64,000 nt of DNA from Dichetophora obliterata (lineage: Eukaryota > Arthropoda > Insecta > Diptera > Sciomyzidae): positions 179,770,266-179,834,265 of the forward strand of contig OY986435.1 of the NCBI GenBank assembly GCA_963920525.1, written 5' to 3'. The position numbers and the translations under genes were made by a program. The first letter of the stretch is position 1, and each line of letters starts with the position of its first letter. This document shows positions 20,760 through 31,904 of the stretch, in pieces. The notes below the pieces were generated by a model. It saw nothing but the letters and a program-made list of their open reading frames with translations. It had not been told where the DNA came from and searched no databases.

Positions 20760-22681
20760 CAGAACTTACGTTAAAAAACTCTGTAGGCTTAAGAAGTTTT
20801 ATAACTTCTGCTTCCAACTTTGATCGTTTGTATTTGGGCGGTTGTTGTAAAGAATTAACAATTGGATCGGAGGAAACTAATAGCCGATGTAGCTAGTCTT
20901 CATTTTTGTCGGTTCTTGAAGTTTTTCTGGTAAAATATTCTCTAAAACGCCTGGTGTCCTTTTTTCTAACTTCCTGAGCCTCTTCAGAAAGCTGTCCTAT
21001 TGGTTTTATACAGGATGCAATTATTCTTTCTCCGTGACGCAGAACCTGTGAATTTTTAATGAAAACTAATTTAAAAAAATTATAAAACTTTATTCACTAC
21101 CTTATGAACAGATAATGGCTTATAGTACCATGCATATTTATCCATTTAAGTTTCTTTGTAAGAGCTGCATACCTTACAAAAGCATTTGAGTCTACTGAAA
21201 ACCATTATGCTTAGGGATGTCTACTAAAAGCTCCAATTTCTCTTTAAACCTCTGCTGAATATAGAGCTTTTTGCATCGAACTTTACTCTCAAGATCAGCA
21301 CCTTTAGCTTGCCATTTACTTCAAGTTTATAGCTAATATGGAGTAAGCATTCTATAAACCTTATCCAGGCATACAATGCAGAAAGTCCAAAGGAAAGTAT
21401 TTACTCATCTTCTATATTCTCTGAAAGAGCTTCCGGTTGGTTCATGAGTTTTGGTGTAGCTCGGCAAATAAAGCATTTTTGTGAAGATGTGTTGGAAGAT
21501 AAGGCATAACATACTTTGCCATCAATCATGCATAATATAAATGTTGCCTTAACCGATATTTGAAGTTGATCTAATAGTACTATTGAAAGAGTGAGAAGCG
21601 CAATTTGCCTTTTAATGTGATTGACTTCCTTCAAAACTATTTCTGGAGTTTTCTTCGTGAAATTAAACTTAATTGGACGGCAAATATCACAGATGAAGGT
21701 GTAGGATTTTACCGAACAACTAAATTTTTGTTCGAAGTGGAAAACATTTTTACTGGCACCATTAAAACACTGAAAAGATTGCTATCAAACCCATCACCAA
21801 CAGAATTTATTTGCTTGTACCGAGTTTGCTCGGCACCATCGCACCCCCATTTAATAATGATAGTTACACCGTTATTACAAAGATAAAAATATATTTTTGA
21901 ACGATGCAAAGTCTTCGGACAGTATGGTCTAGCAATGATTGCAGTTCAATCTCAGCAGAACTTTCGCACACTTTAATATTATCTGGGTAACATAATAATT
22001 TGGCCTGTTTAATATGATCGCATAAAGGATATAATTTAGGATTAATTGCCTTTGTGTGTTTTTTAATGATTCATATTGATGTGTACTGAGATCAAGATCT
22101 ATAATCATAGCTAAGGCTTGATAGGAGGACAAACTTTTTGGCATATCTTTTGATTTTCTTATCTTTTTTAAAGCATTTCCTCTCTGAGGTGAAGCATTTA
22201 TAGGTTCATTCACAATTGTGGCAGAATTTCTCTTTCCTGACGAACGCATTGCCTTCTCGGTAGCCATTAAGATTTGATCTTCATTTGTTGATTCTAACAA
22301 TTCTTTTGCTTTTCTCTTTTTTGTTCTCAAACATGAGTTTCCAAAATCTTCATAAGGCCTTCCACTTCGGTTAACATCTAATAGAGCAGCAGCTCTTGAT
22401 GTTGTAGGAAGTTCTTTGCAAACATGCCGAGAAAAATTTATGTCTTCAGCGAGCCATACAGAGTTATCCAATGCAAACTTTTCCATATGTCTTTTTGCAC
22501 TTACCTCAAAATATAATTCTATAATTCTCAAAAAAAATTGTAGGTTTCCTTCATCAACAACATCAGGATCAACACACTTTATTTTTTGACACACAAATTT
22601 ATAAACAGCATTGATCTTTTCATATCCTCAAACTTGTACCCAAACATCGAATAATTCTTTATGAGAGATTTTAAGGCTCAT
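20760..22681 (-). pseudogene. Transib (RAG1-core-related) transposase, decayed, with a 55-bp intron
   Basis: On the minus strand the reading starts MSLKISHKELFDVWVQ at 22681, hits a stop, and continues through 22594-21929 (GRPYEDFG, LRTKKRKAKEL, MRSSGKRN, YQALAMIIDLDLS). It continues in shifted frames with AKLLCYPDNIKVCESSAEIE, LQSLLDHT, IIKWGCDGAEQTRYKQ (about 21845), FILCMIDGKVCYALSS (about 21520), CFICRATPKLMN, FGLSALYAWIRFIECLLHIS (about 21370), LLVDIPKHNGF, SNAFVRYAALTKK and IGQLSEEAQEVRKKD (about 20980). The order and content match Transib transposases, the group related to the RAG1 core. The three acidic positions map to CDG, MIDG and SEEAQE. At least two stops and several frameshifts are present. 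A GT...AG intron at 21046-21100 restores SVHK|VLRHGERII. RSS-like CACNNTG ends were not found. Confidence 0.82.
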
Positions 22682-22929
22682 TTCTTCACAATGTTTCACT
22701 TTTTAGCACTTAAAATTTGAGTTATTTTTCTAAAAAAATATAAATATTACTACACTACGAACTCACAATTTTTTATAAACATAAGCTTACATTTGTATTT
22801 ATAAAGTAAAATTGAATAATTATTTGCTGGCAACAACTTGAAACACTTTTAAAATAAACTCACTAAGTAACAGGTCAAGCTTAAGAACAATTTCCCAAAC
22901 TTTTTCCAATCTGATGTTTGAGTCTTTAA

Positions 22930-23619
22930 GGTCTCTATCCAGCTCTCAAGTAATTACTCAAGAAAAAAGTTACTTAAGTTTCTTGAGTGTAAAAAAGTAG
23001 TAGACAAGTAATTTTGACGGCGAGAGTTTAGACAGTTCCAGCATTGTATCACTTTGTATTGAAAATGTAGGCTGATTTGTTTTCATCAAACATTGAAATA
23101 AATTTGTTGCAATAAATATTGAAATAATTCATTAAATGAGTAATGGCTGAATTGCAAAGGTAAGTAATAGAGAAAAGCGTTTGTTTACATTTTATTACAT
23201 TTTGTTTACATGTTGGCAGACCGCTTCTTCCGGACAGCATTCGACCGCTTCTCGGAAGACATCTGCCCCTCAAAATTGACTGCCTCTTCTTCTCCCTCCG
23301 TAGAAATGTTCATGTGCATGTCTAAAATATTCTTTTATTAATTTTAAATCAATTAATCAATGATATCAATAAAATTATTTACCTTTGAATGTTGGTTGCA
23401 AAAATTTTACTTGAAGTAATAATATAACTTGCATATATTTCTTGACATTCACAGTGTTACCGTTGTCACTTTTCAATGAAAAAAAAGTAGTAAGAACAGA
23501 AAATTTTTCTTACGAGCTGGATTCTCTTTCAAGTAATTTTGACAAGGAAAAATTACTTTTCGATTACTTTTCAGATTTATGTATGAAAATAAGCTTTACT
23601 TGAGAGCTGGAAACAGGCC
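22930..23619. mobile_element. 690-bp TTAA-flanked MITE (piggyBac-type target)
   Basis: TTAA lies at 22926-22929 and at 23620-23623. The terminal inverted repeat reads GGTCTCTATCCAGCTCTCAA on the left and GGCCTGTTTCCAGCTCTCAA as the complement of the right end; the inversion continues with AAGTAATTTTGACNNSG further in. The interior has no transposase. TTAA target duplications are typical of piggyBac elements, but the termini differ from those of the piggyBac copy at 54 kb, so a different helper is implied. Confidence 0.75.
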
Positions 23620-23687
23620 TTAAGTTACAAATTTATAAATTTTTTGCCAACTATTAAAAAAAGCAGCTGTTAAATAATATTTACAAA

Positions 23688-24194
23688 CAGCTGTGTTCAT
23701 AAAAATAGTAGCAATATTATTTTCAGATATGTTTGGATAAGTATAACTAGCCTACAAATTACGGATGCGGTAAACCCATTATCATTCCTTTATGTACTTT
23801 TCAATTCAATCGCTCAAACAAAAGATACAAAATTTGTTGATATTTCGTTGGATACTCTCAAAATATTAGCTCCTTTACAGCACATGACATGATAGCGGTT
23901 GATATACTGATGGAAAAGCTGATATTTTTTCTAAAATACAGAATATTATTTTTATTTTATGATGAGTAGTTTAGATTCCAGATAAATAATACTTAAAATC
24001 TGCCAAACACGTAAAACACCCTGTATCTTGAAAATTTTACAATGTAGAAGGAAACTGAGTACAGATTTAGAATCGGCGTTAAAAATACATATAGAAATGG
24101 TAATGAGTTTAACGCATCCGAAATTTGTAGGATAGTTATATAAATCCAAACATGTCTGAAAATAATAGCGCTACTATTTTTATGAACACAACTG
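23688..24194. mobile_element. 507-bp MITE with long terminal inverted repeats
   Basis: The ends read CAGCTGTGTTCATAAAAATA and, on the complement of the right end, CAGTTGTGTTCATAAAAATA. The inverted repeat extends over more than 110 bp, including CCTACAAATTACGGATGCG and its counterpart with TTTCGGATGCG. TA follows the right end; the left flank reads AA. No coding capacity. The minus-strand open frame through the right arm is incidental. Confidence 0.75.
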
Positions 24195-25089
24195 TATATG
24201 TATGCAGTAAAAGATGTCAATATGTATGCAATAAAAATTATGTTGCGACTAACATGTTGGGAAACCCTGATCAGCAACTGTTTAACCCTACAATATAAAT
24301 TAATGTAATTGAGTTTTTTACAAAAGATTCGACACCTAAAAAGAAACAATAAATTTTTTTCTGAAAACCAATCATGTATACAATATAAATTGTTTCCTTA
24401 CATTTGTGCGTTTCAATAGTGTATTTATTCAATTATTTTTTTTAAATCTTTCCTTCTTTGGCATAAAGTTAATAACCATTCTTATTTATCATAGAAAATA
24501 TGTGTTATTGATAGGGGATTAAATTTTTTCGTACTGCAACAACTAAAAAAAGAATCAACTCTCTGGTATAAACCTACTTATAATTTTGTTCTACTTCGGC
24601 ATCTCAGTGTAGCTATTTGTGTTGCCTTCTTTTGTTTATATTGCTTTGCTTCTCATTATGCGTACATTTTGTTGTTGCTCATGATTTTATAGTAAGCAAA
24701 GAAACGATTAAAGCTGGAGACGTTCTTGAAAAGTATTAAAGATTAAATTATTCAAGATTTAATTATTGAGACAAAATTTTAAGTGCTAAAAATAAATAAC
24801 AATACAAAATTGCCAAAAAAATACCCATACAATGTTTATTTTCGCTGTGCAGTTTGCGCTGTTTGTCTATTCTAAATATAAAAGATAATTTCTTCAAAAT
24901 TATAAAACATTAAATTATTAAAGATTAATGCCGTTAAGATTGTCCTTTCAAAGTTGTAATTTTTATAAAAATTGGTTCTTAAGAACTATTTAACTAGCCG
25001 AAGTTTCTGATAATTAGTACTTATGGATTTAATTTAAATTCAGTAATTTGTCATAAGTTATCTTAAAAGAATTGACTAAATTCTGTTTT
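24195..25089. other. no gene recognised
   Basis: AT-rich with no coding motif. A short even-composition block near 24590-24680 has no identified function. Confidence 0.5.
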
Positions 25090-25610
25090 ATATACAAAAA
25101 TTATCGTAAAATTCATAAAACCCCCTAAATATTGGTATGAAAAGGTACTTTTGCTTATATGAAGATATCTTTTAGACTGATGAAAAAATGGCAATGGAAC
25201 TTTATTTAAATAAAAAAAGGAATACTAGGCATTATAAAAATAATATTTTTGAGGAAATATAAAGTGACTTATTTTTAAATTGCCACTCAATACTGCCTTT
25301 TTTTAAATTTTATGAAAAAAATAAATTTTTCAATAAGTTTAAAAATAGAGTTCCTAATAATAAATATTGTTATTATTCATTTCACTTATATAATTTGTTA
25401 TTGCTTATAATATTACTAAAACCTGACTTAATCCTATTTCATTTGCAAAAATTATCATGATATGTAAGAAAGGTCTGAAATATTGGTACAAAAAGAATCA
25501 GTTGCTTTTATAAGGATTTCGACAATCTGATAAAAAAATGGCGATGGAATTTTTCGTATATTGAAAGAAGGAGTATTAAGGATATTTAAAATTTTATTTT
25601 CAAAGAAAAA
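25090..25610. repeat. diverged direct duplication, offset about 355 bp
   Basis: The blocks CAAAAATTATCRTRA, AATATTGGTA(T/C)RAAAAG, TTGCTTNTATNARGAT, CTGATRAAAAAATGGCRATGG and GGARTATTARG occur in the same order near 25097-25250 and 25445-25590. The second unit ends at the SINE starting at 25611. Confidence 0.55.
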
Positions 25611-26009
25611 GTCGGCCTTTGTAGTATAGTGGAGAGTGCGCTAGACTATCAAACCAAAGGTCCCTGGTTCGAATCCGGGTTCGAGCATGGTTCTTTTCAT
25701 TTTCTTTGTTCTTTCCTATATTTAAGAATTATGGAAAACTCAAAAATCCGCAACTAAATTGTGGAAAATGTGGAATTAAAGGACAGCAACAACTTAGGGC
25801 TGGAAATGCTTGCCGAGGTTAAGGCATAACACTAGCCTCGGTAAAAAGCAATTCAAATTGTCTTTCACGGTTGTTTCGCCTAATCAATAATTAACGTATG
25901 GTTTTCAATCAATTCCTCTAAATAATCTAGCCCTTTTCTTTCAGATCAAAGACCACACCTTATCTGTATAAGGCGCATGCCTTGGTTCTTTGATCTTTTA
26001 AAAAAAAAA
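25611..26009 (+). mobile_element. tRNA-derived SINE, about 390 bp, copy 1
   Basis: The 5' part is tRNA-like: GTCGGCCTTTGTAGTATAGT (A-box region), then GAGAGTGCGCTAGACTATCA, and the B box GGTTCGAATCC at about 25668. The T arm pairs, but no acceptor stem forms and no CCA follows, so it is not a functional tRNA gene. The body includes TTTAAGAATTATGGAAAACT, GGCTGGAAATGCTTGCCGA, AACACTAGCCTCGGT, CAATTCAAATTGTCTTTCAC and the 3' part GCATGCCTTGGTTCTTTGAT, ending in an A run. The full body matches the minus-strand copy at 36445-36825. Transcription would be by pol III and movement would need a LINE partner, as known for such elements. Confidence 0.85.
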
Positions 26010-26860
26010 TCGAGTGACCCATTTTTTTAAATGTCTACTAAAAATTAAAATTTTTTTAATTTGAGAATAAAAAGAAATCTCGTCTTTTGTTGTAATTTTG
26101 TTAATTTTCTGGAATATTTTTTTAATTTTGTTTCAAAAAGTTTATGCAAAACTTATTAAAAAAATTAAAAAATATAAAAATTATTAAAAAATATTATTTA
26201 CGAAAAAAGTTATACTTGTTGGATGTTGACCTACAACTTTTGCGTTACACTCACTTTGTTGCCGCTTGAAAAAACTTCAAACTTAAACAATTTTTTTTAA
26301 GACACAAACGGTTGTTAGACTTCTAGGTATTGTTTTTTAATTAGATAAATATATTACTATCGGAATAAAAACTCTTTTTTGTTATATTAAACAAAAAATT
26401 TTTTAGACTTTTGTCATTCTAAAATTGAAAAAAGCGCTCTGTGTGCAAATTAAATTTTTGACGTTAAGTTTTCTAAAAAAAAAATCTTTATTTAATTCAT
26501 AAAAACTTAACAATCAAAAATATCTTAAATTCTAAATTGAATTTAAACTGTCTGAAACTGTATTGCAACTTAAACTGAAGAAGTATTCTAAGTTCATACT
26601 TCTTTTATACCTTGATTCCCCTATTTCCATCTTTACATAAACTTATGTATTACATATTATTTATTAATATATTTGGATCTTCCCACTTAGATACTTTTAA
26701 GAATTTATCATTTTGATCTTGAAATTTGATCATAAACATCATCCGATCAAAATTCCCATGAATCAGTTTTAAACAAAGGAATATGATTAAAAGCATACTT
26801 TGATATGAAAAGCATTATATCTTACAAAGCTACCAGCAAGTGCTAACTTTAACTTGTAGG
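26010..26860. other. no gene recognised
   Basis: Very AT-rich with long A and T runs and no coding motif. Confidence 0.5.
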
Positions 26861-26867
26861 CAGTGCC

Positions 26868-26965
26868 CTGCGAAGAAACGAGATAGAAATAACTTTTTCT
26901 CGCTTGTTCACATAGTTTTCCTGCGCCTGTCTGCTTCGGCGTTTAATCTGTTTGCAACCTAACGA
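26868..26965 (+). repeat. partial copy of an AGGC-rich foldback repeat
   Basis: CTGCGAAGAAACGAGATAGA, TTTTCCTGCGCCTGTCTGC and TTCGGCGTTTAATCTGTTTG repeat in the same order in the complete copy at 27532-27645. Confidence 0.65.
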
Positions 26966-27459
26966 TACAGCGCTCAAGAATCGCTTATATTTTTGGACAA
27001 CACTGATATAATGACATATGTACCAAAGTATTAAAAGATCTACAGAAGGAAATTTTTTTAATCGTTCAGAGCATATGCATAGAATATTTGAGCATGCTTA
27101 GCATGCTCCCGCTGTACCCTAGATACGGAGCTGAGCTGATTCGAAAAGGTTTTAAATAATTGGGATGAGAAAATATATCCGCTCGTATTTGAAAATCGTT
27201 TGTGTTACCTATATCTGTAGTCTCTGAGAAATCGGGATTAATATATACCAATGGAAAGTAAATATTTTTTAACTTCCTAGTTTTTTCTTTCTCTTAAAAC
27301 TAAAGCAAGTTAAAAAATGTAGCAAATGTTGAAAGCCACATTGATTTCTAATCCTTTAAGCCCAACTTTATGCAAATATCTCGAAAATTGTGCTTACACG
27401 ACTTAAAAATGTAAATGGGTCATTTTTCACACATTGTTCGTCAAAGGGTTAAGGGCCGC

Positions 27460-27645
27460 ATACGACGTTGCCTGCAGAGCAAACGCCGAAGCAGGCAGGC
27501 AGGCAGGCAGGCAGACAGGCGCAGGCAGTAACCTGCGAAGAAACGATATAGAAATAAAGCCAAGCTAACTTTTATCTCTTTTCACATTGTTTTCCTACGC
27601 CTGTTTGCCTGTCTATCTGCTTCGGCATTCACTCTGTTTGCAACC
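27460..27645. repeat. AGGC-rich foldback repeat, about 186 bp
   Basis: The left arm reads GTTGCCTGCAGAGCAAACGC, CGAAGCAGGCAGGC and a run of AGGC units, then GCGCAGGCAG. The right arm reads the approximate reverse complement: CCTACGCCTGTTTGCCTG, TCTATCTGCTTCGGCATTC and CTCTGTTTGCAAC. The AGGC microsatellite is at 27491-27514. Confidence 0.65.
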
Positions 27646-27689
27646 TCATATTACACTTGTTTCCTGCTGACCACCTGCTGTTGGTTCTT

Positions 27690-28560
27690 TTGCAGGATAG
27701 CTCATGTGTAATGAGCTTGTATGTAGTAAGAGGAATACCAAGGCCTACCTTATCCGTGGATAATTGTTTGGAAGTGCCTGTGCGAGCGAGTTTATCTGCT
27801 TTGCAGTTGCCTAGAAAATATTTATGTCCGGGAATCCAGCATATAAAGATACAAGCTGCTTTGCCATCTCGTTTAGAGACTTGCAGCAGTTAAGAACTGT
27901 TTCAGATGTTATTTCAACAGTTCCTTGAGCTTTCAAAGCGGCTTTACTCTCAGATAGTGTGCAGATATCCATGGAAGATATCTCATTTACTTGAAGCCAA
28001 GTTAACGCTTCATGTATAGCAGCGACTTCAGCTTGGAATACGCTGTAGTGGTCAGGGAGCCTGAGGGCTATATTGATGTTTAATGTTTCAGAGCAGTTCC
28101 TCCACCTACTTTTCCATCTAGTTTTGATCCATTGGTAAAGATCTCAATGGCATTGTTAGGTGAAGGTTTTCCTAGTTTCCACTCTTCTCGAGAGGGTATA
28201 GTTACATCGAGAGCTCCTTTCCTATAGTTCCTTTCAAAGTATAGTTTTTGTGTGATGTAATTGATGGACTTCAGTATAGGAAGGATAAATTTTCTAAAGC
28301 AAGAGTATCCTAGTGTACCTTCCTTCCACTGGGAAGTGGCTTGTAGGCGAATGGCTGTAATATCGGCCATGTGAAGTGATATAAGCTTGAGCATAATGTC
28401 TAATGCGTCTGTCGCAGTGGTTCTTAGTACTCACAGATGCACAGCTAAGCTGATCTCTGAATTTTACGGAGAAGATTAGGGTGAGTCTGTTTTTCGAGTG
28501 TTTGCCACCAGACTATAGCACCTACAGCAATATTGGCTTTATAAAGACATCATAGACATT
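27690..28560 (-). pseudogene. LINE ORF2 fragment: end of reverse transcriptase plus RNase H
   Basis: On the minus strand, ANIAVGAIVWWQTLEKQTHP near 28525 is the C-terminal part of an R1/I-like reverse transcriptase region. It is followed by MLKLISLHMADITAIRLQA at 28394 and downward, then IEIFTNGSKLDGKVGGG near 28110. That is the first RNase H block, with the usual FTDGSK Asp replaced by Asn. Next comes YSVFQAEVAAIHEAL near 28040 (Glu block), then LSESKAALKAQG near 27955, where DSK has become ESK. Two of the RNase H acidic positions are therefore substituted, and frameshifts occur near 28080 and 27815. The copy is inactive. The frame at 27657-27893 on the plus strand is its shadow. Confidence 0.8.
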
Positions 28561-30110
28561 TCTTTTGTATTTATGAGGACCCCCAGAAGGGAAGCATTAA
28601 GACTCTTATTTTAGAGTGTAGGTGTCTTCAGAAGAAATGTAGGGGAAGGAATAAAGTATTAGATTTTTTATGTGATATTTCAAGGCCGCTTCACGTCACG
28701 AAGTAGAAAGAGAAGGATATATACTAGACCAGTATTCATTTTACAAAAATGTTAAAATACTTCGGTGCACTTCCATTTTCTAAAAGATTCATTCCTAATG
28801 AGAACAAAAATGCCTTAAGACCCAAAAAGATTACCTTTAGATATGACGGACATCGTTTAAGGGCGAGGTAAGGTTTTAAACGCGAAAAAATGTATATTTT
28901 CATGTTTTTTTTTTTTTTGGAGATATGAATAACGTTGGTTCATTTATTTCGTATACACGTTATAGTATAACATTTTAAGTATCTTTTGAAAAATTAATAC
29001 CAATAAATAAGTCCGGATGCGCCTTGAAAAAGTTTTTATGCGATGGACATCATAACTCGTTACTGGATCATCTGAAACAAAAAAATCGAAATGCGTTTAA
29101 AAATTGATATGGTTTCTTAGGTAGTTAGAGAGAGTTTTTTCCCCATTTTTTTTTATTTTTGGCAGCATTTGGAAGTGAAAAACGAAATTTTCGTTGAAAA
29201 TTTCGGTGGATTTGTTATTGTAAAATGGAAAAAATGGTAAAAAATAACTTTTCATGACTACCTGTTGATTTTTGTGTAGAAATAGTGCTTAAAACTTCAA
29301 AAGGATCGGTCAAGCAGATTTTGAGCTATAATGTTAGCGAACGATTTGCGAGAAAATCGATTTAAAGTTTTTTATACTCGAACATACCAATACGAGGGCC
29401 GGTAGCTTGAAACGCTGTTTCTGCTTTAGTTTTGCTCCGATTAGATTAAAATTTTGCAATAATACTCCCGACATGTTGCACATTCAGAAAAAAGTGTTTT
29501 AAAAACTACTCCTCCCCCTTTAATGTCGTTTTGGAGCTATGTACGACTTACACCACTTTGAATAATATGGAATATATTTTAATGAAAGATCCTTTATAAT
29601 AATCTTAGCTTTCTTAAGTTTTTGTATTTCTGTAAAATATGCATCTGATATTTTTTGGCGGCTCTCTTCCTCTCTCTCTCTCTTTCTTTTTCACAAAAAA
29701 TTCTCTTATTCTTAATTTTCATACAATAAATATTTCCTGGTGTTGAAATTATCTAAGCAACTGTCTACACTAATCTAAGCAATGTAAGAACTGTTGAAAT
29801 TTATAAAAAAATATGTACAAGAAAAATAAAATTTTTTCTTAAATTTCTTAAAAAATAAAAGATATCATAATAGTAACGTGGCTTAAAAAACTAAATTCAT
29901 GCAATCATGATAGCTTCACAGTAGAAAGAATAACATAGCTATAAATTCTGAAGTAAAGAAGACTAAAAGTTAAAACTCTTAACTTAAGAGAATTAAAATT
30001 GATCAGTACGCAGGGTTGCCAGAAAAAAATTTTAAATCGTCCCAACCCTTTTCGAAAATCGACATTTTGCTTTATTTTCGACAAGAATAAAGTATATTTT
30101 ATAGTTTTAA
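28561..30110. other. no gene recognised
   Basis: AT-rich sequence with a (TCTC)n-like pyrimidine run near 29664-29690. Open frames at 29905-30286 overlap on both strands and carry no motif. Confidence 0.5.
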
Positions 30111-30118
30111 AACATATA

Positions 30119-31404
30119 TTGGGGGTTGGAATTAATTTTAAAGGTTTTTTTCGGTTTTTGAGCATTTATTTAGAAACAACGGTACAATGTATATTATTCA
30201 AAGTATTGTCCATCGTTAGCTACAACATTTTGCCATCTTCCTGGCAGCATATGGATTCCGCGCCGGAAGAACGATTCGTCTTTTGAGGCAATCCACGAAT
30301 CGACCCATTTTTTGGTATCCTCGTAAGAAGTGAAGCGCTGCTCAGCCAAGCCATGCGTCATCGATCTGAATAGGTGGTAGTCGGAAGGGGCTATGTCTGG
30401 GCTATAAGGCGGGTGGGGTAGCACATCCCAATTCAGCGCCTCCAACGTTTCCTTGACGGTTCTTGCAACATGTGGCCGTGCGTTGTCATGTTGAAAAACC
30501 ACTTTGTCGTGTCTTTTGGCATATTCCGGCCGTTTAACCTTTAATGCTCGGCTCAATTGCATCAATTGTTGTTGGTAGCGTTCCCCAGAGATGGTTTCGT
30601 TAGGTTTTAGCAGCTCATAGTACACGACACCCTTCTGATCCCACCAAATACACAGCATAAGCTTGGCGCCATGAATATTAGGCTTGGCCCTCGATGTTGA
30701 TGCATAGCCGGGTGGTCCCCACGATTTTTATCGCTTAGGATTATCGTAATGGATCCACTTTTCATCGCCAGTGACAATACGATGCAAAAAACTCTTCCTT
30801 TTATGCCATTGAAGCAGTTCTTCGCACATGCAAAATCGCCGTTCAACGTCTCTCGGCTTCAACTGGTATGGCACCCAATTCCCTTGCTTTTGAATCATTC
30901 CCATGGCCTTCAAGCGTTTGCTGACCGTTGATAAGTCGACTCCCAATGATTCTGACAATTCTTGAAGGGTTTGACACGGGTCTTCATCGAGCAAAGCCTC
31001 CAATTCCTCATCTTCAAACTTTTTCGGCTGGCCCGGACGCTCTTTGTCTTCCGAATCAAAGTCACCACTTTTAAACCGACGGAACCAGTACTCACAAGTA
31101 GAAATCGATGGAGCATAGTCCCCGTAAGCCTCAGTAAGCGTGCGTTGTGCTTCAACAGCTTTTTTCTTCAAATGGAAGCACAAAAGTAAACCTTCCCGCA
31201 AATTGCGTTTTGTTGGAACGAAAGTCGACATGTTCACAGAGAAAAAAATATATGTTGTTTACACTTCAGTGGAATGACACATACTGAAAAATGAAGCTTA
31301 GACAATGTGCTTTGAAATAAATATATTCACAGGTGTGCCCGATGCGATCTATTGATAGTTACGCCATCTCTTAGAAAACCTTTAAAACTAATTCCAACCC
31401 CCAA
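30119..31404 (-). mobile_element. mariner element, 1,286 bp, intact TIRs and TA target duplication
   Basis: The ends read TTGGGGGTTGGAATTAATTT on the left and, on the complement of the right end, TTGGGGGTTGGAATTAGTTT. TA sits on both sides at 30117-30118 and 31405-31406. The length of 1,286 bp is the same as I recall for the classical Mos1 element. The transposase fills almost the whole element. Low decay suggests a recent insertion. Confidence 0.93.
30194..31237 (-). pseudogene. mariner transposase (mauritiana-related), single nonsense codon
   Basis: One minus-strand frame covers the full expected length, about 345 residues from the second methionine (MSTFVP). The N-terminal half has two helix-turn-helix regions with CEYWFRRFKSGDFD and TLQELSESLGVDLSTVSKRL. 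The linker motif is WVPYQL. The first catalytic Asp lies in VTGDEKWIHYDN, the second in VVFQHDNARPHVA and the third in YSPDIAPSDYHLF, with 34 residues between the last two (DD34D, mariner). The frame is broken only by a TAA at 30728-30730 after DNPKR, where relatives usually have Lys. Either methionine could start translation. It would act in the nucleus on its own TIRs. The overlapping plus-strand frames are shadows. Confidence 0.93.
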
Positions 31405-31469
31405 TAAAAAGCATTACAAAAAACTTATAAAAAAATTGTAGCTCCGTTAAATAGTCAAGTTTCTTCTTA

Positions 31470-31602
31470 GAGCCGTTTTCTCAATGTCAGTTTAGTCTAG
31501 CTCTTAACCAGGAGATATCAAACTATATGATAGCTAAAAAATAATTTTTATTTCACCAAGTGCTGGTGATTAGTGCTTAACCAGACATTGAGAAAACGGC
31601 CC
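31470..31602. mobile_element. 133-bp TTA-flanked MITE (PIF/Harbinger-like)
   Basis: The ends read GAGCCGTTTTCTCAATGTCA and, on the complement of the right end, GGGCCGTTTTCTCAATGTCT. TTA lies immediately outside both ends (31467-31469 and 31603-31605). A 3-bp TTA duplication with GGGCC-type ends is typical of PIF/Harbinger MITEs. No coding capacity. Confidence 0.7.
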
Positions 31603-31904
31603 TTAAAGTATTATTTTTAAACATATTATTCAAAATAAATTTTTTATTTAATAAAGATTCGAGTAAAACACTATCAATCAAATTTGCAATATCGCCATTC
31701 CCATTTAAAATTTTTGGTAAATCGTTGGTCGAATCGTTTGACCACAAAGTGTTCACATTATTAAAATCGTTCTGAACACCGAAGTTAGCACATTGCGATG
31801 ACGGAAAAATGACTAGTAGGACTTGTTATTGACATCGTATTGGAAGAAGAAGAAGAAATTAACTTTAAAAATTTATGCAAATAATTTGGTTATTTATAAA
31901 TTAA

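Noticed and set aside
21605..21909. Plus- and minus-strand small genes
   Set aside because: The plus-strand frame is a shadow of the Transib relic on the other strand, and the minus-strand frame is part of that relic.
25611..25690. A functional tRNA gene
   Set aside because: The A and B boxes and the T arm are present, but the acceptor and anticodon stems do not pair, no terminator follows directly, and the same sequence continues as a repeat body shared with two other copies. It is a SINE head.
30001..30030. A hAT end at CAGGGTTGCCAG
   Set aside because: No matching complement or 8-bp duplication was found nearby.
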